A DNA stretch of 64,000 nucleotides from Salipaludibacillus daqingensis. GTDB lineage: Bacteria > Bacillota > Bacilli > Bacillales > Salisediminibacteriaceae. The stretch spans positions 1 to 64,000 of the forward strand of contig NZ_JARZHF010000012.1 of NCBI RefSeq assembly GCF_029891575.1, in the 5' to 3' direction. Numbering within the stretch: the first letter of the stretch is position 1; each line of letters opens with the position of its first letter. Under the pieces are notes generated by a model that was not told where the DNA came from, did not search any database, and saw only the letters and a list, made by a program, of their open reading frames with translations. A program made the position numbers and the translations under genes. This document shows, piece by piece, positions 6,986 to 18,781 of this stretch.

Positions 6986-9430
6986 TTAAAGTAGAGTTTC
7001 ATCATTCTTATTGATTTTTTCTACCCATGAATCTCTTACATCTCCAGTGGTACTTGTATCAAATAAGAAAGATCCATTTGTATATCGATCATTTCCTCGA
7101 ATTGATGATACATCTACCGTACTATGTGTCCCATCTTTCGCTTCTACATGAACAATATCATGTGACTCGACTAAATGAACATATGCTACTCGATGTGGGT
7201 GCTTTTTTAATTCCTTCAGCATAACCACACCACGTTTTGCTCTTGACGTTTTTTCAAACGATTTTAAACTCATCTTTTTGAACGCTGCCCGCTGAGTTAA
7301 TAAGAAAATCCATGGACTATAACCAGAGTCAAACGTTTGACAACTCATTATTTCATCATTTTCCTTCAAGTTAATCGCTTTTACACCAGCTGTTCGTTGA
7401 CCAGTCGTACCTACTTCTTCTTCCCCGTACCATAACCCATAACCAAACTTACTGGCTAGAAAAATATCTTTATTGCCATTTGTTAACGAAACATGGACAA
7501 GTTCATCTTCCTTTTTACATTTCACAGCCATTAATGCTTTTGAATGTCTTTGAGCTTTGTAATCTTTTAAAGCTGATCTTTTAATCATGCCTTTCCTCGT
7601 CGCAAACAGCAAATATTTGTCTTCTTCAAAATCCCGAATGGGAATCGCGTGTATAATATCATCATCTTGATCCATAGAAACCAAATTTGCGACGTGCTGT
7701 CCATTATCTTTCCAACGTATTTCTGGCAAAAGGTGAACAGGAACATATAAGTAGGATCCTTTTTTTGTAAATAAGAGTAACGTATCTGTCGTATTTATTT
7801 CGACAGAGTGAAGCAGACGGTCGGAATCTTTCATTCCTGGAGCCTCACCGTTTGATGCTGAATAAGAACGAAGGCTAGATCGCTTCACGTAGCCATCTTT
7901 TGTTACGGTTACTCTCACATCTTCTGACGGTACGATAACTTCTAGGTTAATCTTCAAATCTTCAATTTCATCTTCAATTAACGTTTTGCGATCATTCTCA
8001 TACGTTTTTTTAATCTTTTTTAATTCTTTTTTTATTTCAGCTACAAGATTTTTATCACTAGCTATAATATTTTCTAGTTTTGCAATCAACTTCTTCAATT
8101 CATCTGCTTCTTCTTGCAATGTTGAAATGTCTGTATTTGTTAAACGATACAACTGTAAGTTCACAATCGCTTCTGATTGCGGTTCCGTGAAATGGAAAGC
8201 TTCTTGCAAACGATCTTTTGCATTTTTCTTATCACTTGACGAGCGAATCGTAGCGATCACTTCGTCTAAGATCGAAATAGCTTTAATCAATCCTTCAACT
8301 ATGTGTGCTCTTTCTTTTGCTTTCGTCAGGTCGAAATTCGTCCTTCTAGTAATAACTTCTTTCTGATGTATGATATAAGCATCAAGCATTTCTTTTAATC
8401 CTAATAAACGAGGCGTTTTTTTAGAAATCGCAACCATATTAAAGTTATAAGAAACTTGCAAGTCCGTGTTTTTATATAAAAAGTGAAGAATCCCTTTGCT
8501 ATTTGCTTCTTTCTTTAGTTCGATGATAATTCGTAACCCTGTTCGATCTGTATCATCCCTTACTTCTGCAATACCATCGACTTTTTTATCCAAACGGAGT
8601 TCGTCCATTTTTTTTACGAGATTAGCTTTATTAATTTCATAAGGGATTTCTGTGATGACAATTTGTTCTTTGCCTCCGCGAAGACTTTCTATCTCTGCTT
8701 TCCCTCGTAAAATGATTTTACCTTTTCCCGTTTCGTAAGCTTTACGTAAGCCTTCGACGCCTTGAATCGTTCCTCCAGTTGGAAAGTCTGGTCCTTTCAC
8801 ATACTTCATTAAATCGTCTAGCGTGCAGTCTGGATGCTCCATTTGATAAATGGCAGCCTGTATTACTTCTCCTAAATGATGAGGTGGAATATCTGTTGCA
8901 TAACCACTTGAAATACCTGTTGAACCATTCACAAGTAAGTTAGGATAGCTTGCCGGTAATACAACTGGTTCTTCTTGTGAATCATCAAAGTTAGGCATGA
9001 AGTCTACCGTGTTTTTCTCAATCGCATGAAGCATTTCTGAAGCGATTTTTGAAAGACGAGCTTCAGTATAACGCATAGCGGCAGGTGGATCCCCATCAAC
9101 GGAACCATTGTTACCGTGCATTTGCACAAGTTGGTGCCTCATTTTCCAATCTTGACTCTGACGAATCATAGCTTCGTAGACAGATGAGTCTCCGTGTGGG
9201 TGATAATTACCAATGACGTTACCAACTGTCTTTGCAGCTTTTCGAAATGGCTTATCGGCAGTATTACGATCCACATGCATCGCGTAAAGTATTCTTCGTT
9301 GCACGGGTTTCAAACCATCCCGAGCATCTGGTAAAGCTCTATCTTGTATTATATATTTACTGTATCGTCCGAACCTATCCCCTAGAACATCTTCAAGAGG
9401 AAGGTCCAAATAGCGTTCTTTATCTTCCAA
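6986..9430 (-). CDS. parC: DNA topoisomerase IV subunit A
   Basis: ParC is the breakage-reunion subunit of topoisomerase IV, which decatenates daughter chromosomes. The 814-residue length is normal. The catalytic Tyr lies in AAMRYTEARLS (about residue 120), and the quinolone-determining segment HPHGDSSVYEAM has the wild-type Ser and Glu. The C-terminal beta-pinwheel repeats are of the short ParC type rather than the GyrA type. Translation starts at TTG, with GGAGGAG overlapping the end of parE; the two genes are separated by 3 bases, as in other Bacillaceae. The yneT-parE-parC order also supports ParC over GyrA. Confidence 0.97.
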   Translation of the reverse strand: MEDKERYLDLPLEDVLGDRFGRYSKYIIQDRALPDARDGLKPVQRRILYAMHVDRNTADKPFRKAAKTVGNVIGNYHPHGDSSVYEAMIRQSQDWKMRHQLVQMHGNNGSVDGDPPAAMRYTEARLSKIASEMLHAIEKNTVDFMPNFDDSQEEPVVLPASYPNLLVNGSTGISSGYATDIPPHHLGEVIQAAIYQMEHPDCTLDDLMKYVKGPDFPTGGTIQGVEGLRKAYETGKGKIILRGKAEIESLRGGKEQIVITEIPYEINKANLVKKMDELRLDKKVDGIAEVRDDTDRTGLRIIIELKKEANSKGILHFLYKNTDLQVSYNFNMVAISKKTPRLLGLKEMLDAYIIHQKEVITRRTNFDLTKAKERAHIVEGLIKAISILDEVIATIRSSSDKKNAKDRLQEAFHFTEPQSEAIVNLQLYRLTNTDISTLQEEADELKKLIAKLENIIASDKNLVAEIKKELKKIKKTYENDRKTLIEDEIEDLKINLEVIVPSEDVRVTVTKDGYVKRSSLRSYSASNGEAPGMKDSDRLLHSVEINTTDTLLLFTKKGSYLYVPVHLLPEIRWKDNGQHVANLVSMDQDDDIIHAIPIRDFEEDKYLLFATRKGMIKRSALKDYKAQRHSKALMAVKCKKEDELVHVSLTNGNKDIFLASKFGYGLWYGEEEVGTTGQRTAGVKAINLKENDEIMSCQTFDSGYSPWIFLLTQRAAFKKMSLKSFEKTSRAKRGVVMLKELKKHPHRVAYVHLVESHDIVHVEAKDGTHSTVDVSSIRGNDRYTNGSFLFDTSTTGDVRDSWVEKINKNDETLL

Positions 9431-9433
9431 GGA

Positions 9434-11524
<2,091 letters not shown>

Positions 11525-11610
11525 TCATACTTAAAATAAAAGGAAAGAGTACTATTTGTCAAATTTTTCTCTGAAAAATAAAAAGATTTATTAGTTCTCA
11601 TAATTGAAAA

Positions 11611-11633
11611 AGGCAACCTTATACAGGTTACCT
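11611..11633 (-). terminator. yneT terminator
   Basis: AGGCAACCT (11611-11619) pairs with AGGTTACCT (11625-11633), with TTTTTCAATT following on the minus strand. It separates yneT from parE. Confidence 0.8.
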
Positions 11634-11643
11634 CTGCGAATTA

Positions 11644-12054
11644 TTATCTTATTAACACAGCATGTTCTACTTTGATACAACGATCCATTATGACTGTTTT
11701 ACCAGCATCTTTCGCTATTTTGTATGCCTCTTCATCTTCTAATCCGAGCTGTGCCCAAAAAACCGGAGCATCAATTTTCGCGACATTTTTAGCAATGTCA
11801 GCTAAATATTCATTTCGTCGAAAAATGTTCACAATATCAATGTGACCTTCTACTTTTGTCACATCATCAACCGCTTTAATCCCAAAAACTTCATCAATCG
11901 TTGGATTTACTGGAATAATTTCATACCCGGCGTGCAATAACGCTTCTGCAATTTGATAAGAAGTTCTATTAGGGTTATTTGATAACCCTACTATAGCAAT
12001 TCGCTTTGAATCTTCAAGAATTGTTTTAATTTCGTCTCTAGATGGATTTTCCAA
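11644..12054 (-). CDS. yneT: CoA-binding domain protein YneT
   Basis: This 136-residue protein is a stand-alone CoA-binding (Rossmann) domain. It shows IAIVGLSNNPNRTSYQIAEAL, the glycine-containing nucleotide loop, then GYEIIPVNP and a C-terminal GKTVIMDRCIKVEH. It closely follows the B. subtilis YneT pattern (start ENPSRDEI). The biochemical role is unknown. Translation starts at TTG with GGAGGG upstream. It lies just downstream of a UspA-type gene (18 bases), probably in the same transcript, and upstream of parE as in B. subtilis. Confidence 0.88.
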   Translation of the reverse strand: MENPSRDEIKTILEDSKRIAIVGLSNNPNRTSYQIAEALLHAGYEIIPVNPTIDEVFGIKAVDDVTKVEGHIDIVNIFRRNEYLADIAKNVAKIDAPVFWAQLGLEDEEAYKIAKDAGKTVIMDRCIKVEHAVLIR

Positions 12055-12072
12055 CCTGGATCCCTCCTTGAA

Positions 12073-12495
12073 TTACTTCACAATCATAACTGGACACTTA
12101 ACTCTTTTTGCAACCTTATGACTTACACTTCCTAAAACCATTTGTTGAAATTGATTTAATCCCCGACTACCGATAATAACTAAATCGTAATCACCATCAT
12201 TCGCTTCTCTTACAATGGTTGGACCAGGTTCACCGAACAAATGTTTAACTGTCAATGGAATTTGCTCCACTTCAATCTTGTTTACCATAGGAAAAACCCG
12301 TTGTTTTCGATGATCAGGTATATCTCGAGGTTTCATTTCTTCATCTACGACGTCGGATTGTGATGGAATATCATCCACAACGTGAACGAGTGTAATAGAA
12401 GTCTTTTCTGAATGTTTGGCTATATAGACCGCTTTCTCGCAAGCACGTAAGGAATGTTCTGAACCATCCCCTGCTAATAATATCTTTTTAAACAT
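12073..12495 (-). CDS. UspA-family universal stress protein
   Basis: The Usp fold is shown by the N-terminal KILLAGDGSEHSLRACEKAV and the C-terminal ATP-binding motif GSRGLNQFQQMVLGSVSHKVA with ending CPVMIVK. This is the G-2x-G-9x-G(S/T) signature of ATP-binding Usp proteins. I start at Met 12495 (MFKKILL), 9 bases after GGAGGGG, rather than the upstream ATG at 12516. The protein is about 140 residues and cytosolic. Its partner or signal is unknown. Confidence 0.9.
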   Translation of the reverse strand: MFKKILLAGDGSEHSLRACEKAVYIAKHSEKTSITLVHVVDDIPSQSDVVDEEMKPRDIPDHRKQRVFPMVNKIEVEQIPLTVKHLFGEPGPTIVREANDGDYDLVIIGSRGLNQFQQMVLGSVSHKVAKRVKCPVMIVK

Positions 12496-12559
12496 TATAT
12501 CACTGCCCCTCCCCATTATCCCTCTTGCATAACTCTATTATAACGGATAGAAGAAAAAA

Positions 12560-12590
12560 AAGGAAAAGAGGACTTACTTCTCTTTTCCTT
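12560..12590 (-). terminator. Terminator of the opuC-like operon
   Basis: AAGGAAAAGAG (12560-12570) pairs perfectly with CTCTTTTCCTT (12580-12590). The T run that would end a minus-strand transcript lies at the left side, past the UspA promoter region, so it could serve both strands. Confidence 0.5.
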
Positions 12591-12615
12591 TATCTAAAAA
12601 AGCTTCGTTTTATAA

Positions 12616-14172
12616 CTATTCTTGTATTAACCCTTCTTCTTCTAAATATTCTCTTGCAATATCGTTAGCATTTGCATCATTTTCATCTACTTGAAAATTC
12701 ATTTCTTGCATTTCTTCTTCTGTAATCATCCCTTCTAATTGATTAAGAATGTCTTCTAATTCAGGATAAGCAAGAATCGCTTCTTCTCTAAACAATGGGG
12801 CGCCATTAAACGGTGGAAATAAATTCTCGTCGTCTTCTAGTGCAACTAAGTCATATTCACGCATATATGAATCTGTCGAATACGCATCGATGACTTCAGC
12901 ATCTCCAGAAACTAATGCACCTAAACGTAATCCAGGATCCATTGTCTGTACGTTTGAAAATTCAATTCCATAAACTTCTTGAATTCCAGGATATCCATCA
13001 GGACGATCAGCAAATTCTACAGTGAATGCCGCTGATAAGTCTTCTTCATACGATTGTAGATCACCTATTGTTTCTAAATTTAAATCTGACGCCATCTCTT
13101 CTGTTACAGCAAGTGCGTAAGTGTTTTGATACCCTAAAGGTTCTAAGAACACTAAATTAAATTCGTCGTACATGCCTTCTTTTGCTTGTTCATATGCTTC
13201 TCGTTCATCATTACTAACTACTTCTTCTCCTAATAAGTCTGCAATGGCTGTTCCAGTAAATTCGAAATATCCATCTAAATCACCAGAGATCAATGCTTGG
13301 AAAGCGACATCGGTTGTACCAATACCTGGTTCTAATACAACTTCATAGTCCGTCTCTTGCTCGATCAATAATTTATACATATTAATAATAATTTCAGGTT
13401 CTGCACCTAATTTTCCAGCGATCACAATTTCTTCTTTTTCTTCTTCTCCAAAAGAACTTACGGTATTCAATACAGGAGGAGTAATCACTAATAATAAAGC
13501 GGCTCCAATCACTACTAAAATCGGCATAAGAGAGGATCCTTTTGCCTTTTTCTCAGTTAAACGTAAAACCGTATCAATTAATAATGCTAAAATTGCTGCG
13601 GGGATTGCTCCTAATAAAATATAATAATTGTTGCTTCGGTTAATCCCTAACATAATTAAATCCCCTAGACCTCCAGCCCCGATTAGCGCAGCTAAGGTCG
13701 CTGTCCCAACAATCAATACCATCCCCGTTCGAATACCTGCCATGATCATCGGCATAGCAAGTGGCAATTGTATTTTATGCAATTGTTGTATCGTCCCCAT
13801 CCCCATTCCACGGGAAGCCTCCATCAATGCAGGATCCACTTCTTTTAATCCAGTGTATGTATTCCTAAGAATAGGCATAAGAGCATACGCTGTTAAAGCA
13901 ACGATCGCTGGAGTTGTCCCAATACCTAAAAAGGGTATCAAGAAACCTAACAATGCTAAACTAGGGATCGTTTGCAAAACTGCGGTTGCCCCTATTACTG
14001 GTTCCGCTCCTTTTCGATAATGGCTAAGTAAGATTCCAAGCGGTACTGCAATAAATACGGCTATTAGTAAGGAAATCAACGACATTTGAATATGTTCCCA
14101 AAGGGCGGTAATGAGGAGATCTTGACGGGTATTCATCAGTTGAAAGAAGGTTTGTATCGAAAACACATTCAT
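12616..14172 (-). CDS. Fused permease and substrate-binding protein of an OpuC-type osmoprotectant ABC transporter
   Basis: Residues 1 to about 210 form a BPD_transp_1 permease with about six membrane segments and the EAA loop (MEASRGMGMGTIQQLHKIQLP). After a further membrane segment (about 218-236), residues 250-518 form an OpuAC-type binding domain (IVIAGKLGAEPEIIINMYKL). This places the binding domain outside the cell, tethered to the permease. Substrates of this group are betaine, carnitine, choline and related solutes. Fusions of this kind are known in Listeria BilEB and streptococcal OpuC relatives. The start overlaps the stop of the ATPase gene (ATGA), so translation is coupled. The C-terminal domain is very acidic, as expected for salt exposure. 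Confidence 0.9.
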   Translation of the reverse strand: MNVFSIQTFFQLMNTRQDLLITALWEHIQMSLISLLIAVFIAVPLGILLSHYRKGAEPVIGATAVLQTIPSLALLGFLIPFLGIGTTPAIVALTAYALMPILRNTYTGLKEVDPALMEASRGMGMGTIQQLHKIQLPLAMPMIMAGIRTGMVLIVGTATLAALIGAGGLGDLIMLGINRSNNYYILLGAIPAAILALLIDTVLRLTEKKAKGSSLMPILVVIGAALLLVITPPVLNTVSSFGEEEKEEIVIAGKLGAEPEIIINMYKLLIEQETDYEVVLEPGIGTTDVAFQALISGDLDGYFEFTGTAIADLLGEEVVSNDEREAYEQAKEGMYDEFNLVFLEPLGYQNTYALAVTEEMASDLNLETIGDLQSYEEDLSAAFTVEFADRPDGYPGIQEVYGIEFSNVQTMDPGLRLGALVSGDAEVIDAYSTDSYMREYDLVALEDDENLFPPFNGAPLFREEAILAYPELEDILNQLEGMITEEEMQEMNFQVDENDANANDIAREYLEEEGLIQE

Positions 14173-15143
14173 GATCTCGCACCTCCTTTTGTTTTAACCC
14201 GATTTTTTTCAAGGTAAAGGGTAATATCTCTATAGCTCAGATGCCCTCTATAGTCATTATTTTCAAAAATAGCAATAGAGTCGTCATCAACCTTCTTTAA
14301 TTTATCTAATGCTTCTTTGACAGTTGCAGAAGCGGATAAAGAGCTAGAGGCATCGTACGCAGGTGGGATCTCTTTTTCAGTCAGAGGAAAGAGTTCTGAC
14401 ACTAATTCAGACCAAGGATCTTTTCGATCGCCTAAAAACTCACGAACAAACTCATCAGTTGGATTTCGTAGTAACGTTGCAGGATCGTCAATTTGTACAA
14501 CTCCACCATCTTTCATGACACAAATACGATTACCTAACGCTAATGCTTCATCCATATCATGGGTAACAAAAACGATCGTTTTTTTAATTTCTTTTTGTAA
14601 TTTTACTATATCCCCCTGTAGTTGCTCTCGACTAATAGGGTCTAATGCGCTAAAAGGTTCATCCATTAAGATGATATCTGGATTACCAGCTAATGCTCGA
14701 ACAACACCAATTCGTTGCTGTTGTCCACCGGATAGTTCACTCGGTATTCGGTCACGATATGTATCTGGATCTAACCCTACCATGTTTAATAACTCATTCA
14801 CTCTTTTATGAGTTTCTTCTTTAGACCATTTCTTCAGTTCGGGTACGATCGAAATATTTTCTTCTATCGTCATATGCGGGAACAGAGCAATTTGTTGTAG
14901 GACATATCCAATATTCCAACGCAACTTTTTAATATTCATATCTAAAATATTTTTGTTTTCTATGAGTATTTTTCCCTCAGATGAATCGATCAGTCTATTT
15001 ATCATTTTCATCGTTGTTGTTTTGCCACAACCACTTGGACCTATAATGACAAACATCTCTCCTTCATTCACTTTAAAACTTACATTTTTAACTGCTTTTG
15101 TTCCATCGGGGAAATCTTTCGAAACATTCTTAAATTCAATCAT
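14169..15143 (-). CDS. OpuCA/OpuBA-type ABC transporter ATPase
   Basis: The ATPase shows Walker A GPSGCGKTT, signature LSGGQQQRIGVVRAL, Walker B DIILMDEPFSALDP, and the H-loop His in FVTHDMDEALALG. A C-terminal region after about residue 240 carries a single degenerate CBS-like segment (VKEALDKLKKVDDDSIAIFENNDY) where OpuCA normally has two CBS domains that sense ionic strength. I start at ATG 15143 (MIEFKNVSK). The in-frame TTG 12 bases upstream abuts the AAGGAG site too closely. It pairs with the overlapping permease/binding gene. Confidence 0.9.
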   Translation of the reverse strand: MIEFKNVSKDFPDGTKAVKNVSFKVNEGEMFVIIGPSGCGKTTTMKMINRLIDSSEGKILIENKNILDMNIKKLRWNIGYVLQQIALFPHMTIEENISIVPELKKWSKEETHKRVNELLNMVGLDPDTYRDRIPSELSGGQQQRIGVVRALAGNPDIILMDEPFSALDPISREQLQGDIVKLQKEIKKTIVFVTHDMDEALALGNRICVMKDGGVVQIDDPATLLRNPTDEFVREFLGDRKDPWSELVSELFPLTEKEIPPAYDASSSLSASATVKEALDKLKKVDDDSIAIFENNDYRGHLSYRDITLYLEKNRVKTKGGARS

Positions 15144-15290
15144 ACATACGTTCAACTCCTTGTTATACCAAATTAAGCGACATTTATTGCTACATTCTAA
15201 TACGAAGACAAGAATACTTCCTTTAATTCACTTTTTATGGATAAAGTAAACCTATTTATGACACGAATAAGCCCTTTTTTCAAATGAAAA

Positions 15291-15321
15291 GGAAGTCACG
15301 AATGAACCTTTCGCGACTTCC
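15291..15321 (-). terminator. ypwA terminator
   Basis: GGAAGTCaCG (from 15291) pairs with CGcGACTTCC (to 15321). The T-rich run on the minus strand lies just left of it. It follows the carboxypeptidase stop by about 8 bases. Confidence 0.75.
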
Positions 15322-15328
15322 TCGACCA

Positions 15329-16852
15329 CTACTGATCTACTTGATACACTTTGCGATATTTGTCTCGTAAATATTGGATGAGATGGTCTGGTGTTACCCC
15401 TTCACCTGTCGCATCTTTTAAAATTTCAAGTGGCTTTTTGCTCTTACCAAACTGATGCACATGCTTTGTAAACCAATCTTTAATAGGAGCTAATTCCCCT
15501 TGTTTTAACTTTTCATCGTAGTCAGGAATATCTCTTAACATTGCCTGCTTCAATTGTGCCGCATAAACATACCCTAGTGCATACGATGGGAAATATCCAA
15601 AAGCACCACTTGGCCAATGAACATCTTGAAGAACACCTTCGCTGTCATTTGAAGGGCGTACACCTAACATTTCTTCCATTTTATCATTCCAAGCTTTAGG
15701 TAAATCAGCAACTTCTAGCTCCTCATTAATCAAAGCTTTTTCTAACTCATATCGTACAATAATATGAAGAGAATATGTCATTTCATCCGCTTCAATTCGG
15801 ATAAGTGATGGCCCTGCAACATTAATTCCACGGTAAAATGTTTCTAAATCGATATCATCGAATTGTCCTGCTGAATATTTTTTCAAGAGATCGTAATACT
15901 TTTCCCAAAACGAATGGTGACGACCTACGAAATTTTCCCAAAAAAGCGATTGAGATTCATGGATCCCCATTGAGGTACCTGTACAAAGTGGTGTTCCTAC
16001 ATATTTTTCGTCAACATTTTGCTCATACAAAGCATGACCACCTTCATGAATCGTACCGAAAACCGCTGTTCGAAAATCAGCTTCATCATACTTTGTTGTA
16101 ACTCTCACATCCCCAGGATTTAACCCAATTGCAAACGGATGAACCGTTTTATCCAATCGACCTGCATCAAAATCATACTGCATATTTTCTAGAATTTCAC
16201 GGCTTAACGCTTCTTGTTTTTCTGCAGGAAAATGCTTAAACAAAAATCCCGTTTCAGGTTGATTTTTTGCTTCCGTTACTTCTTTCACAAGAGGCACAAG
16301 CGCATCCTTTAACTTTCCGAACACATCATCAATAATATCCACTGTCAGACCAGGTTCAAAGTCATCTAATAGCGCATTATATTTATTACCTTCGTACCCT
16401 TTCCACTCTACATATTTACGATTATATGCAACAATTTTTTCTAAATATGGCTGGAAAGAAGCGAAGTTGTCTTCATTTTTTGCTGTCTCCCAAGCAACTT
16501 CTGCTTTGGAAGTGAGTACGACATAATCCTTGAATTCTTCTGGTGGTATATTTTCATACTTTTCTAATTGTCTTTCACATTCTTCTACCGTCGCTTTTGT
16601 AATATCTGAAAGCTTATTCCACTCAGATTCTTGACGTAAACTCGTTAAATATGATTTCATTTCATCGGAAGTGGACATCCTGAAAATTTCAGAAGAAATA
16701 GATCCTAAAACTTCCGAACGTTGGGAAGCTCCTTTTCTCGGGGCGCCTGTTCGTAAATCCCACGCTATTAACCCTACAGCCTCATTGTAGTGACTAATTT
16801 TCTTCACGTAGTCGAGAAAGTCTTGTTCGATAGTCGTTACTTTTGTTGACAT
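15329..16852 (-). CDS. ypwA: M32-family metallocarboxypeptidase
   Basis: This 507-residue protein is a Taq-type (M32) carboxypeptidase, a cytosolic zinc or cobalt enzyme that removes C-terminal residues from peptides. The metal site HEGGH is in FGTIHEGGHALYEQN (about residue 270), with the downstream Glu in GIHESQSLFWENFVGR. Other signatures include RVTTKYDEADFR and the C-terminal GYFPSYALGYVYAAQ. Length and motifs are complete. AAAGGAG precedes the ATG. B. subtilis YpwA is the closest known relative by these motifs, and its gene also lies near ypsC there. Confidence 0.95.
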   Translation of the reverse strand: MSTKVTTIEQDFLDYVKKISHYNEAVGLIAWDLRTGAPRKGASQRSEVLGSISSEIFRMSTSDEMKSYLTSLRQESEWNKLSDITKATVEECERQLEKYENIPPEEFKDYVVLTSKAEVAWETAKNEDNFASFQPYLEKIVAYNRKYVEWKGYEGNKYNALLDDFEPGLTVDIIDDVFGKLKDALVPLVKEVTEAKNQPETGFLFKHFPAEKQEALSREILENMQYDFDAGRLDKTVHPFAIGLNPGDVRVTTKYDEADFRTAVFGTIHEGGHALYEQNVDEKYVGTPLCTGTSMGIHESQSLFWENFVGRHHSFWEKYYDLLKKYSAGQFDDIDLETFYRGINVAGPSLIRIEADEMTYSLHIIVRYELEKALINEELEVADLPKAWNDKMEEMLGVRPSNDSEGVLQDVHWPSGAFGYFPSYALGYVYAAQLKQAMLRDIPDYDEKLKQGELAPIKDWFTKHVHQFGKSKKPLEILKDATGEGVTPDHLIQYLRDKYRKVYQVDQ

Positions 16853-17032
16853 GTGTGTTACTCCTTTCGAATTGTAAACTATGTAATAATCAGGGTGAAA
16901 ACCCCTTCACTCTATCATACCTTTTTTCTGAAATAAATTCATTATCATTAACTTAGAAGCGTGACTTCTTTTCATTTGTTATACTACTTGTAGGATATAT
17001 CCATTGTGATAACGAAGGGAGAAGGGCTTTAA

Positions 17033-17332
17033 ATGAATCTAACGATTACGGATAAAGCGTCTAGTTTTTATAAACAAGAAATGAAATTATCGGAAGGAGA
17101 TACCGTTTCGTTTTTTGTTCGAGTTGGTGGTGTTGGTTCTGGTGGTTTCTCAGTTGGTATTTATCGTGGGACACCAGACATGGATTATAAAAGCACCGAG
17201 CAAGCTGGGGTTATTTTTTGCGTAACGGAGGAAGACCAGTGGTATTTCGACGGCATGGTCATCGATTATCATGAAGACTATGGTGAAGTGACCTTTAACA
17301 ATAAAAACATGGATGACGTATCGAATCCATAA
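17033..17332 (+). CDS. yneR: HesB/IscA-like protein YneR
   Basis: The 99-residue protein has the HesB-like fold (ITDKASSFYKQEM, then FFVRVGGVGSGGFSVGI). It resembles B. subtilis YneR. Unlike IscA/SufA it lacks the three conserved cysteines; only one Cys (FCVTEED) is visible. An Fe-S scaffold role is therefore doubtful. GAAGGGAGAAGGG lies before the ATG. It is monocistronic with its own terminator. Confidence 0.85.
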   Translation: MNLTITDKASSFYKQEMKLSEGDTVSFFVRVGGVGSGGFSVGIYRGTPDMDYKSTEQAGVIFCVTEEDQWYFDGMVIDYHEDYGEVTFNNKNMDDVSNP

Positions 17333-17349
17333 AAGACGAATGAATTTAA

Positions 17350-17382
17350 AAGCTGGACAGGGCCTATGACCCTATCCAGCTT
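17350..17382. terminator. Bidirectional terminator between yneR and moaA
   Basis: AAGCTGGA-AGGG (17350-17362) pairs with CCCT-TCCAGCTT (17370-17382), followed by CTTTT on the plus strand. It separates convergent genes. Confidence 0.85.
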
Positions 17383-17400
17383 CTTTTATCCAGGCTTTGG

Positions 17401-18420
17401 TTAACCACCAATATTGGACATTTCAATTTTTTGGATTTGCTTTTTATCTGTGTTTTTCAAGCGCTCTGCAGAATATTGATCATCTCTATTTTCCCAAATA
17501 TATTGGAGGTGCTTCGCAACTTCTTCATCCGATGCACCAGAGCGAAGAATGTCTCGAAGATCGTGGCCTTTTGAAGCAAATAAACACGTGACAAGCTTTC
17601 CATCAGCTGACAAACGAGCTCTGGAACATGTAGAACAAAAAGCATCGGTGACAGATGAAATAATCCCTATTTCATGGCCGTTTTCTTTGAACTTAAAGCG
17701 ATCTGCCACTTCTCCTGTATAATTTGGGTCCACTGGTTCTATAGGCATTTCTTTATTTATTATATTAAAAATTTCTTTTTTACTAACAACGTGATTTAAT
17801 TTCCACCCATTTGAATTCCCAACATCCATAAATTCAATATAACGAAGAATCACATCGGTATTTTTGAAGTAACGAGCCATCGGAAGAATGTCCTCTTCAT
17901 TCATCCCTCGCTTAACGACCATATTCATTTTCACAGCTAGTCCTACATCTTGAGCAGCTTCAATACCTTCTAAAATTTTATTCACACCAACGTCACGGCC
18001 GTTTATTTTACGAAACTTCTCATCGTCTAAAGAATCTAAACTAACCGTTACTCTTTTCAACCCAGCTTCTTTAAGCTTTTTCGCGTGCATCGGTAATAAA
18101 GCACCATTGGTTGTCATAGCTATATCTTCAATTCCTTTAATCTTGTCTAACATGCTGATAAGACGTGATACTTCGTGCCTCATTAACGGTTCTCCGCCAG
18201 TAATTCTTAACTTTTGTATCCCTGCTTTTTCAGCAAGAATCGTTGAAAGTCGTGTGACCTCTTCAAATGTTAAAATATCATTTTTCGGCAGAAACTTAAA
18301 ATTTTTATCAAAAATTTCCGGTGGCATACAATAGCTGCATCGAAAATTACATCGATCTGTTACTGAAATTCGTAAATCTCTTAAAGGTCTTCCTAATTTG
18401 TCTTTCATGGAATGGTCCAT
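17401..18420 (-). CDS. moaA: GTP 3',8-cyclase (molybdenum cofactor biosynthesis)
   Basis: MoaA is a radical-SAM enzyme that converts GTP to 3',8-cyclo-GTP, the first step of molybdopterin synthesis. The N-terminal cluster site CNFRCSYC, the GGEPL motif and the C-terminal cluster site [20 protein letters not shown] are all present. The protein ends in Gly-Gly, needed for activity in known MoaA proteins. At 339 residues it is full length. GGGGGTTGAATGT precedes the ATG. No other moa, moe or mob gene is in the window. Confidence 0.97.
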   Translation of the reverse strand: MDHSMKDKLGRPLRDLRISVTDRCNFRCSYCMPPEIFDKNFKFLPKNDILTFEEVTRLSTILAEKAGIQKLRITGGEPLMRHEVSRLISMLDKIKGIEDIAMTTNGALLPMHAKKLKEAGLKRVTVSLDSLDDEKFRKINGRDVGVNKILEGIEAAQDVGLAVKMNMVVKRGMNEEDILPMARYFKNTDVILRYIEFMDVGNSNGWKLNHVVSKKEIFNIINKEMPIEPVDPNYTGEVADRFKFKENGHEIGIISSVTDAFCSTCSRARLSADGKLVTCLFASKGHDLRDILRSGASDEEVAKHLQYIWENRDDQYSAERLKNTDKKQIQKIEMSNIGG

Positions 18421-18538
18421 ACATTCAACCCCCTAATACATTCATTATACTTTGTTCTATTTTTGAAGTACAAGGGGTTACCATTAAGTTTCTTATTTTC
18501 GCAACAAAATGATAGTATTTATATTGAAAAAAGACAAA

Positions 18539-18781
18539 TTAAACAGTTTTTTCATCATTCTCATTGATAGGACGATGAACCTTTCCATTCGAAAATAACA
18601 TACTTTCGTGAGTGAACTGAAGTATCTTTGCTTGATTTAATTTCTCTTTAGCCTCTTCCATCGATTTTGTCGCGTTATATAGTTGAGTTTCATTCATCGT
18701 TGCTTTCGCTTGTGCGACCATGTCATCGGCCTGCCTTAATGCAGATTCAATTTGTTTTATAGTTACATATTCTTCCTTCAT
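18539..18781 (-). CDS. Small helical protein, DUF2564-like
   Basis: This 80-residue protein is mostly one helical hairpin (IKQIESALRQADDMVAQAKA ... ATKSMEEAKEKLNQAK), with a polar tail. The pattern resembles the Bacillus DUF2564 family, whose role is unknown. AAAGGTGTG precedes the ATG. Assignment rests on remembered similarity and could be wrong; that it is a real gene is fairly clear from the start signal and composition. Confidence 0.6.
   Translation of the reverse strand: MKEEYVTIKQIESALRQADDMVAQAKATMNETQLYNATKSMEEAKEKLNQAKILQFTHESMLFSNGKVHRPINENDEKTV

Noticed and set aside
13628-14020. Plus-strand 130-residue protein with hydrophobic content.
   Set aside because: It is the complement of the permease gene, which carries clear transporter motifs.
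14317-14811. Plus-strand 164-residue protein.
   Set aside because: It is antisense to the ABC ATPase, which has complete Walker and signature motifs.
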